Source: JAWKZG01 sp041396125 (GTDB lineage: Bacteria; Pseudomonadota; Gammaproteobacteria; Competibacterales; Competibacteraceae). From it: DNA of 64,000 bases. A model generated the notes under the pieces. The model saw only the letters and a program-made list of their open reading frames with translations. It did no database searches and was not told the origin of the DNA. Both the position numbers and the translations under genes were made by a program. Every line of letters starts with the position of its first letter. Position 1 is the stretch's first letter. Shown here piece after piece: positions 9,578 to 19,286 of this stretch. The stretch lies in contig JAWKZG010000002.1 in the NCBI GenBank assembly GCA_041396125.1, positions 62,001-126,000 on the forward strand, given 5' to 3'.

Positions 9578-9610
9578 CCCGCCACCTTGCCCTGGGGCGG
9601 GTTCCTTTTA
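9578..9610 (+). terminator. Rho-independent terminator after pgk
   Basis: CCCGCC at 9578-9583 pairs with GGCGGG at 9596-9601, followed by TTCCTTTT. It lies 11 bp after the pgk stop. Confidence 0.75.
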
Positions 9611-9617
9611 AGCGTTT

Positions 9618-9659
9618 CCTAAAATTGCCGGCGTCCTGACAATCCTGTCTGGACGCCGG
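9618..9659 (-). terminator. Rho-independent terminator of the giant lipoprotein gene
   Basis: CCGGCGTCC at 9628-9636 pairs perfectly with GGACGCCGG at 9651-9659. Read on the minus strand, the stem is followed by a short T-rich stretch (CAATTTTAGG), directly after the stop at 9665. Confidence 0.75.
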
Positions 9660-9664
9660 TCTTG

Positions 9665-12600
9665 TTATTGCAGCACTATTTCAACACGACGGTTTTGTTG
9701 CCGACCTGCTGCAGTGCCATTAGACGCGATCGGTTGCGTTTCCCCGAAACCCTGGGTCAGCAGACGATCTTCCGCTATACCCTGTTCGGTCAGATAGTTT
9801 TTGACCGCATCCGCACGTTGCTGCGACAGGTTAAGGTTATACGCTGCCGGGCCGCGGTCATCGGTGTGACCGGCAATGCTTGCCGTCAGCTGTGGGTTAT
9901 CCCGCAGATAGCTGGCCAGCGGTGCGAGGCGCTCAATCGCTGCAGCTTTCAACGCAGTGCTATTGACCTCGAAAGAGAGGTCACCACCCAGGGTGAGCTG
10001 CAATCCTTGATCCGTTTGGGTCGCTCCCAACTGCTCGATTTTCAGCTGTTGTAACGTGCTGGCCAATTGATCTTTTTCCGTGCGGGTCTCGCGTAGTAAC
10101 ACACCCAGTGCATTACGTTGATCCTTGGCATCCCTGACGTCGGATTCCAGCTGACTGATGCGCTGTCGCAGTTCGGCGTCGAGCGCTTCCCGCGCTTGAT
10201 TGGCATCGGTTAACTGGCGCTCTAACTGATCCCGCTGTGTACTCAGCTCAGAAACACGTTCCTGCGTGCTGGCCAGCGTGGTTTGCAGTGTTTGTGATTG
10301 CGCTTGTACGCTGGCCAGTTCCGAAGCTAACCCGTCCCGCTCGCCGCTGAGGGTTTGATACTGGGATTGCAATTCAGCAATCTGGGCATTGAGTTGCTCA
10401 GCCTGCTCAGTCAGTTCCGTTTGTGTGCTACTGAGTTGCTGTTGCAGAGTTGCCGCTTCAGCCTGGGTACCGGCCAGCGTTTGTTTGACACTGGCCAGTT
10501 CCGAGCTCAGCCCGTCCCGCTCGCTACTGAGGTTCTGATACTGCGTTTGCAGCTCCGCAATCTGAGCGTTGAGTTGCTGGGTCTGCTCGGCTTGTTCGGC
10601 CTGCTGAGTTGTTGTTGCAGATCAGCCGCTTCAGCCTGAGTATCCGCCAGCGTTTGCTTGACACCGGCCAGCTCCGAGCTTAATCCATCACGCTCGCCGC
10701 TGAGGGACTGATACTGCGTTTGCAGCTCCGCAATCTGAGCATTGAGTTGCTGGGTCTGCTCGGTCAGTTCCGCTTGCGTGCTGCTGAGTTGCTGTTGCAG
10801 ATCAGCCGCTTCGGCCTGGGAATCGGCCAGTGTTTGTTTGACACTGGCCAGTTCCGAGCTAACCCGTCCCGCTCGCCGCTGAGATTCTGATACTGCGTTT
10901 GCAGCTCCGCGATCTGGGCATTGAGTTGCTCGGCCTGCTCGGTTTGTTCGGCCTGTGTGGCACTGAGTTGCTGTTGCAGATCAGTGGCTTCGGCCTGGGT
11001 ATCGGCCAGCATTTGTTGGACACTGGCCAGTTCCGAGCTCAGTCCATCACGCTCGCCACTGAGGGTTTGATACTGCGTTTGCAGCTCCGCGATCTGGGCA
11101 TTGAGTTGCTGGGCTTGCTCGGTTTGTTCGGCCTGTGTGCTACTGAGTTGCTGTTGCAGAGTTGCCGCTTCAGCCTGGGTATCGGCCAGCATTTGTTTGA
11201 CACTGGCCAGTTCCGAGGCTAACCCGTCCCGCTCGCCGCTGAGATTCTGATACTGCGTTTGCAGCTCCGCGATCTGGGCATTGAGTTGCTCGGCCTGCTC
11301 GGTTTGTTCGGCTTGTTCGGCCTGTGTGGCACTGAGTTGCTGTTGCAGATCAGCGGCTTCGGCCTGGGTATCGGCCAGGTTTTGTTTGACACTGGCCAGT
11401 TCCGAGCTCAGTCCATCACGCTCGCCACTGAGGGTTTGATACTGGGATTGCAATTCAGCAATCTGGGCATTGAGTTGCTCAGCCTGCTCAGTCAGTTCCG
11501 TTTGTGTGCTACTGAGTTGCTGTTGCAGAGTTGCCGCTTCAGCCTGGGTATCGGCCAGCGTTTGTTTGACACTGGCCAGTTCTGAGGCTAACCCGTCCCG
11601 CTCGCCGCTGAGGGCTTGATACTGCGTTTGCAACTCCGCGATCTGGGCATTGAGTTGCTGGGCCTGTTCGGCTTGTTCGGCCTGTGTGCTACTGAGTTGC
11701 TGTTGCAGAGTTGCCGCTTCAGCCCGGGTATCGGCCAGAGCTTGTTTGACACTGGCCAGTTCCGAGCTCAGCCCGTCCCGCTCGCTGCTGAGGGTCTGAT
11801 ACTGGGATTGCAGCTCCGCGATCTGGGCATTGAGTTGCTGGGCCTGTTCGGCTTGTTCGGCCTGTGTGCTACTGAGTTGCTGTTGCAGAGTTGCCGCTTC
11901 AGCCCGGGTATCGGCCAGAGCTTGTTTGACACTGGCCAGTTCCGAGCTCAGCCCGTCCCGCTCGCTGCTGAGGGTCTGATACTGGGATTGCAGCTCCGCA
12001 ATCTGGGCATTGAGTTGCTGGGCTTGCTCGGTTTGTTCGGCCTGTGTGGCACTGAGTTGCTGTTGCAGAGTTGCCGCTTCAGCCTGGGTATCGGTCAGGC
12101 TTTGTTTGACACTGGCCAGTTCCGAGCTTAGCCCGTCACGCTCGCTGCTGAGCGTCTGGGACTGCGCTTGCAATTCAGTAATCTGAGCATTGAGCTGCTG
12201 GATCTGTTCGCTCTGCTCTGATTGTGCGAGGCTGAGTTGCTGTTGCAGTCCCGCCGCTTCGGTCTGGGTATCGGCCAGAGCTTGTTTGACACTGGCCAGT
12301 TCCGAGGCTAACCCGTCCCGTTCACTGCTGAGGGTTTGATACTGCGTTTGCAGTTCCGCGATCTGGGCATTGAGCTGCTCGGCCTGTTCGGCTTGTTCGG
12401 CCTGTGTGCTACTGAGTTGCTGTTGCAGTTCCGTCGCTTCAGTCTGGGTATCGGCCAGCGTTTGTTTGACACTGGCCAGTTCCGAAGTCAGTCCGTCCCG
12501 TTCGCCACTGAGGTTCTTATGCTGAACCTGCAAGTCGCTTAGTTGTGCCTGGAGTTGGGTCTGTTCGGCTAGTGTGGCATTGAGTTGCTGTTGCAGCTCT

Positions 12601-15600
12601 GTTGCTTCGGCCTGGGTGTCGGCCAGACTTTGTGTGATGCTGGCCAGATCTGCAACCAGGTTGCCGCGCTCATCGCTGAGGCTCTCATACTGGGTTTGCA
12701 AGTCGTTCAGCTGAGCATTCAGCTGCTGTACCTGTTCACTCTGCTCTGACTGGGAGAGGTTGAGCCGTTGTTGTAGATTAGCTGCTTTAGTCTGAGTATC
12801 GGCCAGACTTTGCGTGGCACTGGCCAACTCTGAAGCTAAGCCATCACGCTCAGCACTGAGGTTTTGATACTGCGTTTGCAGGTCATTCAGCTGGGCATTG
12901 AGCTGGGATTGTTCCGCCTGCCTGCTACTGAGTTGTTGTTGCAGCTCAGCCGCTTCGGCCTGGGTATCAGCCAGGCTTTGTGTGACACTGGTCAGATCTG
13001 AAGTCAGATTATCGCGTTCGCTGCTGAGGTTCTGATACTGCGTTTGCAGATCAGATATCCGGGCATTGAGCTGCTGGGCCTGCTCGGTTTGTTCCGCTTG
13101 AGCCGTGCTAAGTTGTTGCTGCAGCTCTACCGCTTCGGCCCGGGTATCAAGCAGACTTTGCGTGGCACTGGCCAACTCTGAAGCTAAGCCATCACGCTCA
13201 GCACTGAGGTTTTGATACTGCGTTTGCAGGTCATTCAGCTGGGCATTGAGCTGCGATTGTTCCGTCTGTGCATTATTGAGTTGCTGCTGCAGATCAGTGG
13301 CTTCGGTCTGAACAGTCGCCAATGTTTGCCGGGTCTGTTCCAGCGCAGCGATTTGTGCCGCCTGCGCAGCGATCTGCTGAGTCTGGGCATTGATTTGAGT
13401 CTGCAGATCCTGGCGACTGTGTTCCAGATCGGAATTGATCTGTTGAGCAGTAGCCAGTTGCGCCTTGAGGGCACCGAGCTGTTCGGTCTGTTCGGCTTGG
13501 GTTGCCGTAGCTGTTTGCAGAGTCTCGGCCAGCTTTTGCTGGAGCTGCTGGTAGTCGGTGCCCAGCGTTTGCAGGTGCTGGCGAAGTTTGGTCTGCTCAC
13601 TGCTTAAAGCCTGCTGTTCCTGTGCCTGGGATTGCATGAGCGCGTTGCGCTGCTGCAGGTGCTGGCGTAACACGGCCGAGCGCTGCTGTAACGCCGCATT
13701 GCTGGATTCCAGGGCTGCCAGCCGGGTGTTCATCTGACTGCGATCAGCTTTAAAATTGACCAGCCAGGTGCGCGCCTGTGCCAGTTCTGAGTCCAGTTCA
13801 GCGTTTTCTTTCTGGGCCGCCTGCAACACAGCGGTAAGCTCACTTTCACGCCGTACCAGCCGGTTTTGCAGCTGATCACGCTCGGTTTGCAGCAGCTGCA
13901 ATGCATTGGTCTGCTGTTCAAGATTGCTGCGCAAAGCGCGTTGGCGGGCGCTGTAGTGAGCTTCTTGCTCAGACAGTGCAATTTTCAGCTGCTCACGTTC
14001 CGCCGTCAGCTCGTCACTCTTCTGCTGTGTCTGTACCAGCGCCTGCTTGAGGCCAACCTGAGTGGTCTCGGCGGCCTGCAGTTGCTGACGGGTCTTGTTA
14101 AGTTCGCCGAGAGCGGTCTGATAAGCCTCATCAGTGTCCCGTAGCTGGCTTTGCAGGCGTTGTTCCTGCTCGTCGAACTGACTTTGCAGCGCTGTGCGCT
14201 GTGCTTCGTTGTCTTGCAGGGAGGCTTGCAAAGTTTCGATGGTCGCGGTGCGTTCCGCCAGCATTGTTTGCAACTGGTTGCGACTGGTATCCAGTTCAGC
14301 AAGCTTGGCCTGGGTTTGTTGCAGCTGCTGGGCTAACTGGTCACGAGCATTTTGCGCGCTCTCCAGCGAGCTCTGGGTTTGAGCCAGTTCCTCCGCCAGT
14401 GCCTGGCGGGCGGCCTTGGTTTTTTCATGCGCGCTTTGTGCCGCGCTGAGTTGTTCCTCAAAAGTCGCTTTCTGCTTTTGATGATCTTGCAGAATAGCGC
14501 TCAGGCGCTGTTCAAATTCCTGCCCACCGGCTTTGGCTTCATCCAGTGATTGGCGGATTTGCTCGAGCTCCGAGTCGCGACTGACCAGTTGTTCCCGCAG
14601 CTGATCGCGCTCACCGCTCAATTCCGCTAAATCTGCCTGAGTCTGCTGCAGGTTGTTGTTCAGCGCAGCTTGTTCCGCCTGTGTCGCTTGTAATTGCTGG
14701 CGCAGTGTTGCCAGCTCTGTTTGCAGAGCTTCCCGGGTGACCGTTTGCTGTGTCAGTGCTTGCTGCGTAGCGTCCAGCTGCAGTTGCAATTCAGTAGCTT
14801 GACGGCTGTAAATCTCGGCGGTACTGGCTAATTGTGTCGCCAGACCTTCTTTGCGCGTGTTGATATCGGCCAGTTGTTGCTGCAGTTTGTCGGTTTGTGT
14901 CAGCAGTGCTGCGTTTTCATCGCGGATCGCATTGAGATCGGTTTTCAGGCGGGCCTGTTCGCTATGGGCGCTGTCCAGCTGTGCGGTCAAACCAGCCAGT
15001 TGTTCGTTCAGCTGAGTATTTTGCGTTAGCAGGGCAGTCTTATCGTTTTGGGTGGCACCGAGTTCAGCGTTCAGTTTGATCTGAGCGGTTTGGGCATTGT
15101 TGAGCTCTGCTGTGCGGGCGTCTAAATCAGCCTGCAGTTGATCACGCTGAGTGCTGAGTTGGGCGTTGCGCTGATTCAACAGCTCCAGCTGTTCATTAAG
15201 CATTGCATTTTCGTTCTGTGCGTTGCTCAATTTGCTCGACAGTTCCGTCTGGGTCGCTTGAATCTGATTATCAACAGTCGCTATCCGTGCTGCCAGCAGG
15301 GAGCGGGTGGTGGAAAACTGTTGCTTTGTCTGATCCAGCTCGGCCTGAGACAGCTGGCTATCTTGTAAAGCATCAACCAGCCGGTGTTGCAGCTGCTGTT
15401 TATGGGCCTGCTCTTGTTGCAGCAGCGCGCTGGTCTGTGCGAGTGCCTGCTGTTGCTGGCCCAGATTGGTTTTGATGCGATCTGAATCCTGCAGCAGTTC
15501 TGTCAGAATATGGCTGGATTGTGCCAGGTTATTGTTCAAGTCCAGGTTGCTGCGGGTTAATCTGGCGAGCTCATGTGTGGCTGTTGCCAGTGCTGTTTCG

Positions 15601-16607
15601 TCTTGCGCGAGTTTGTTTTCACTCTGCGCCAGTTTCTGCAAGGTGCTGACCAGTTGTTGCTGCAGCTGTTTCTTGTGGGCCTGTTCTTGCGCCAGCAACG
15701 TTTGTGTATGTTGAAAGGTGCGTTGCTGCTGACCGAGCCGGGTTTTAATCTGGGTGGCATCCTGTACCAGCCTGGCCAAAACCTGGCGTGATTGCGCCAT
15801 ACTGGCGTTCAAATCTGCATTGACTGTGCTCAGGCTGGCCAGATCGGCGCTGGTTTTGGCCAGGGCATCGTCACGTTGCTGCAGTGCTGCCTGGGCTTGC
15901 TCCAGCTCTTGCTGGAGGGTGTCACGGGCCGTCGTTGTTTGCGCCAGCGATTGCCGGGTGCGCTGTAATTCGGCGTTAAGCGCGGTGTTCTGCTCTTGTG
16001 CAGTTTTGAACTGATCCCGCAGGATGTCCAGCTCGCTTGCCATCAGGCCGCGCAGCTCATCACTGGTGGTGAATTCAGTGCGACTGGCCGCCAGCTCGGC
16101 GTGCAGGGTTGCGACTGTCGAACCCATTGCTGCAAGCTGTGCTTGCGATTCATCCAGGGCCGATTTGAGCTGGGTTTGCTGAATCGTCTGCGTATCTTTG
16201 AACGCGGCCAGCTGCTCGGTCAGTGTCTGGGATTGCTGCTGGCTGGCTGCCAGCTCCTGCTGCAGCTCTGCGACTTGATTTTGCAGGGCCTGTCGCTCCT
16301 GGCTGGCGGTTGTTTCCGCGGCACTTTTTTCGTCATTGAGCGCGGCTAGCTGTTGCCCGGTTGAGTCCAGAGTTGCACGCAACTCGTCCAGTTCTTTGAT
16401 GCTGTTGTCATGTTCCAGCCCGAGTTGCTGCAGGCTGGCCCGGGTTGAGTCCAGTTCCGCTTTGGTGGCGTCCAGCTCGGATCGCAACTGGTCACGTTCG
16501 GTGGTGCGGGCTTGCAGGTCAAGCTCTTCCTGGCTGGGACCGCAGGCTGATAGCAGTAGCATAGCTGACAAGAGCCAAGGTGCTAGCAGACGATGCAGGC
16601 TATGCAT
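9665..16607 (-). CDS. Giant coiled-coil lipoprotein with C-terminal OmpA domain (about 2316 aa, two indels)
   Basis: Start ATG 16607 follows GAGGAG at 7 bp. Residues 1-21 are a lipoprotein signal ending LLSAC, with the lipidated Cys at 22. A very long Gln/Glu/Leu/Ala-rich coiled coil follows; from about residue 1130 to 2090 it is built of roughly sixteen near-identical 60-residue repeats. The last 120 residues are an OmpA-type peptidoglycan-binding domain (AGHTDDRG, NLSQQRADAV, NRRVEI). The predicted picture is a rod anchored to a membrane by lipid and to the cell wall by the OmpA domain. The frame is broken near 10862 (one base missing relative to sister repeats) and near 10603 (7 bases missing). 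Adding 8 bases restores exactly 2317 codons and leads straight into the OmpA domain, so this is annotated as one gene. If the breaks are real, the protein ends near 10764 without its anchor domain. Confidence 0.85.
10340..13215 (-). repeat. Tandem 180-bp coding repeats in the giant lipoprotein
   Basis: Units recur at almost exactly 180 bp (60 codons), for example with equivalent points at 11595, 11775, 11955, 12135 and 12315; a few units are a few codons shorter. Each encodes LNAQIAELQ, a segment close to LSGERDGLASELASVKQ, then LADTQAEA and LQQQLSSTQAEQ. The unit at 11701-11880 is essentially identical to that at 11881-12060, implying recent duplication or gene conversion. Units towards 13200 are more diverged. 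Such arrays are prone to copy-number change and misassembly. Confidence 0.9.
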
Positions 16608-16677
16608 TCGAAGTCTCCTCAATGTATTGCATGAAAAAAATCGGTCAGATGGTAGCGCTTATATGCTGATGGCAGTG

Positions 16678-16707
16678 ATAGCAGAGTTAAAAACCCGCGT
16701 CTGTCAA
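16678..16707 (-). promoter_or_regulatory. Candidate sigma70 promoter of the giant lipoprotein gene
   Basis: On the minus strand a perfect TTGACA (16707-16702) is followed after 18 bp by TGCTAT (16683-16678), a weak -10 box, about 70 bp before the start codon. Confidence 0.4.
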
Positions 16708-16710
16708 GTT

Positions 16711-16737
16711 ACGTGTAATTTAACTATAAATACACGT
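16711..16737. promoter_or_regulatory. Inverted repeat next to the candidate -35 box
   Basis: ACGTGTA at 16711-16717 and TACACGT at 16731-16737 form a perfect 7-bp inverted repeat around a 13-bp AT-rich core. It lies immediately upstream of the TTGACA on the minus strand. The position suits an activator or repressor site; the binding protein is unknown. Confidence 0.4.
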
Positions 16738-16993
16738 TGATGACTAACGATTCGTGAGTGTTATTGCAAATTAGCGGTATTTTCGAGTTTGTTTGCACCA
16801 GCTGCAGCGCTGCCGGCATTATAGTGAATGCAGTCTCAGTGTACGCTACAATTTTATTGCCCCTTCTATGGATCGATGGGCAGGGCCGCGTTTGCTCAAG
16901 CGTGAAACGGGAGTCCCGCAGCGAGGGAATGACGGGCGTACTGCGGGCATGACCGTGCTCAATGATACAAGATGAGGCGCTGCGTAACGGGCT

Positions 16994-17934
16994 CTACAGC
17001 TTGTCCTCAATAATAAAGCGTGGCCGCGCTTTGACTTCCAGATACAGCTTGCGCAGGTATTCGCCGATCACACCGATGCAGAGCAGCTGAATCCCACCCA
17101 GAAAATACATCGGAATAACGGTTGAGGCCCAGCCCGGCACCAGCCCACTCCCGAAAAAAGCGGTCCAGAGCGCCCAGAGTCCCAACGCAGTGCTGATCAG
17201 GAAAACCGTCAGACCGATCAGAGTGATCATCCGCAGCGGCCAGCTCGACAATGAGGTGATACCGTCCAGCGCCAGATGCAGCATGCGTCGCAGGGGGTAT
17301 TTGGATTCTCCGGCCAGCCGCGGGCGGCGGTTATAACGTACTTCGGTAGCCGCAAAGCCCAGCATGGGAATGAGTCCGCGCAGGAACAGATTGACCTCGC
17401 GAAAATCGCGCAGATGCTCAATTACGCGCCGACTTAGCAGGCGATAGTCCGCGTGATTGAATACGGTTTTGACGCCGATCCGCTGTAGCAACCGATAATA
17501 GGTCTCGGCTGCGAATCGCTTCCAGAACGAATCGCTGGAGCGATCCACGTACGCCGTAGACCACATCAAACCCGTTCTGATAGGCCTCGACCATGTGATC
17601 GATAGCATCGATATCATCTTGCGTGATCGGCATCGATACTGATCAGCGCATCGCCTTGTGCATGCAGCAGGCCAGCCAGCAAGGCCGCCTGATGGCCAAA
17701 ATTACGGGACAGCTTGAGGGCATGAATACGCGGGTCTTGTGCTGCGTGCGCCTGAATGATGGCCCAGGAGCGGTCATTGCTGCCGTCGTCAATGCAATAC
17801 AGCTGGCTGTCCGACCTGATTTTGCCTTGCGCCTGCAGCGAGTCCAGCTTCTCAAGCAAGGCCTGCAGTGTGTGAGGCAGCGCTGCTTCTTCGTTGTAAC
17901 AGGGGACCAGTAGAGTCAGTTGAAAAGCTAACAC
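16994..17934 (-). CDS. GtrB/DPM1-like polyprenyl-phosphate glycosyltransferase (two frameshifts)
   Basis: A family 2 glycosyltransferase of about 312 residues after correction. The N-terminal catalytic domain shows LLVPCYNEEAALP, CIDDGSNDRSW and SIDAD-QDDIDAIDHM. After FNHADYRLLSRRV come two C-terminal membrane helices (LRMITLIGLTVFLISTALG and STVIPMYFLGGIQLLCIGV). Family members load a sugar onto undecaprenyl phosphate at the inner membrane. One extra base near 17627 and one near 17548 break the frame; removing both gives exactly 313 codons. The proposed start is GTG 17934 with AAGGA upstream; it is uncertain. The next gene upstream encodes a damaged membrane protein that may have been its partner. 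Confidence 0.85.
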
Positions 17935-17948
17935 AGCGTGCTTGATCC

Positions 17949-19150
17949 TTAATGAGTAGTAACGCGTACAGCAGATAAGTCTAAGTGGCAAGAACCCGCT
18001 GCAGGCTGTTCCGCTGCCGGTAGCAGGGCCAGAACCAGCATAGCGCTGTCCGGCAGTTCGAACTGCACGCTCCAGTCCTGCTGCAACGCCGCTTGTAAAG
18101 GCAGACTCTGACGGGTTGCAAAGAATGCGGGTTGCCAGATTATCAGATCCAGTTGCCACTGCTTGCAGCCAGAGGCTTGTACCCGAGCTTGCAGGTTTAG
18201 TGTACCGGATACGGCCGGATAATAGGCTAACAGACGGGGCTTGGCGGTACTTGCGGTGCTTATTAAACGGTTGGGCTCAGCCATACGCCCGATGATTTGC
18301 CAGTCCTGGCCAGCGTTTAAATTGAGCCAGGGCTGCTGCCACCAGCCGGTCGGTTCAACCTGTGCCCGCATACGCCAGAATGTATCCAGCACGGTCGTTA
18401 ACGGAGTAGGGCGCAGGCGCTGATAGAGCTGTAACTGGAAGCCTGCTTGAAAAACGAATTGTTCAACCTGTTTGAAATCGCGACTGAAGGGCCAGTCTTC
18501 GACGAAAGCCTGCATGACCACCTGCACGATATCCTGCTCCCGGGCTGGCAAATGCGGAATAAAGGGCACGGTGATGGTAAGGAAATCGGCTTGCAGCAGC
18601 TCGTGCAATGGCAACCAGTCGCGCGTATCAACATCTGGCGTAAGCAGAAGCTGCGCTGTAGTTTATGCGTGCCATACAGTTGCTCTTCCGCGCTCAGCAG
18701 CACGTCTCTGTTCATGGCACCGTGCGAGGCGGCCAGGGTACAGGCGTTCGTCGTTTTGCAGCCGTGTTTGCAGGGTGTTCAGCAGGTGCTGGAAGCGGGC
18801 GAAATCCAGGGCATGATCATTCAGCGGTAAAACCGGATCAGGGAGTACCGCGCAATGTGCCGAACCGTGCCAGCGCACGATCTCTCAGATAAAGATAAAT
18901 GGCACCAGCACCAGGGTGGTGCGGATATAACGCCGCCAGGTTTTGAAACTTTCTCTGCCGCCTGCCAGGCATCGAAAGTTATTTGCTGGTAGTGGCGGTT
19001 ATCCCAGAAGTAAAAAATCTTGCTGGATAACACCAGCCAGCTGGCGAGTGCAATCATCAGCACTATGGCTATCAGCAACAGAGCCCAGGGTATATATTTT
19101 CGCAATCCGGCGGATCGCCCGACAGAACCCAAGCAGCGTTTGATGTCCAT
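17949..19150 (-). pseudogene. Damaged membrane-protein gene upstream of the gtrB-like gene
   Basis: Protein-like sequence runs through several frames. It starts with MDIKRCLGS at 19150 and one clear membrane helix (WALLLIAIVLMIALASWLV), followed by FYFWDNRHYQQITFDAWQAAE. Frame changes occur near 18945, 18737 and 18645, and an in-frame TGA lies near 18885. From about 18614 a long open frame of 200 residues continues to the stop at 17949. The order (inner-membrane helix, then a large soluble part, next to a GtrB-like gene) suggests a membrane glycosyltransferase or an accessory protein, but no family is firmly recognised. The density of breaks is higher than elsewhere, so real decay is plausible. 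Confidence 0.6.
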
Positions 19151-19226
19151 GTCCTGAATATACTCCCTGAAATATGGCCTGGTGCAAAAATAATGCTAGA
19201 GACCGAATCTTTACTGAACAAGCCAT

Positions 19227-19254
19227 ATTGATAAAAATCGGACCACCCCCATTA
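19227..19254 (+). promoter_or_regulatory. Sigma32-like heat-shock promoter of clpB
   Basis: ATTGATA at 19227-19233 (5 of 7 to CTTGAAA) is separated by 13 bp from CCCCATTA beginning at 19247, which matches the RpoH -10 consensus CCCCATnT in all but the last base. The spacing is within the sigma32 range and clpB is a classic RpoH target. Confidence 0.75.
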
Positions 19255-19286
19255 TTAAGGAAAGCTTAATACAAGGGGTAAAACCA

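Larger units (their letters stand above)
16608..16993. other. Intergenic region upstream of the giant lipoprotein gene
   Basis: About 385 bp with no gene. It contains the candidate promoter and palindrome described separately. At 16905-16955 there is a degenerate GGGAATGACGGGC-type stretch resembling common short dispersed repeats. Nothing else is recognised. Confidence 0.6.

Noticed and set aside
10899..16740. Many long plus-strand frames opposite the giant lipoprotein gene, rich in Leu and Gly
   Set aside because: They are antisense shadows created by the repetitive, stop-poor codon use of the coiled coil; they lack ribosome-binding sites and repeat with the 180-bp units.
16880..16975. Possible REP-like or Correia-like repeat (GGGAATGACG)
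   Set aside because: The inverted half is degenerate and no second copy was noticed in the window, so it cannot be called a repeat element.
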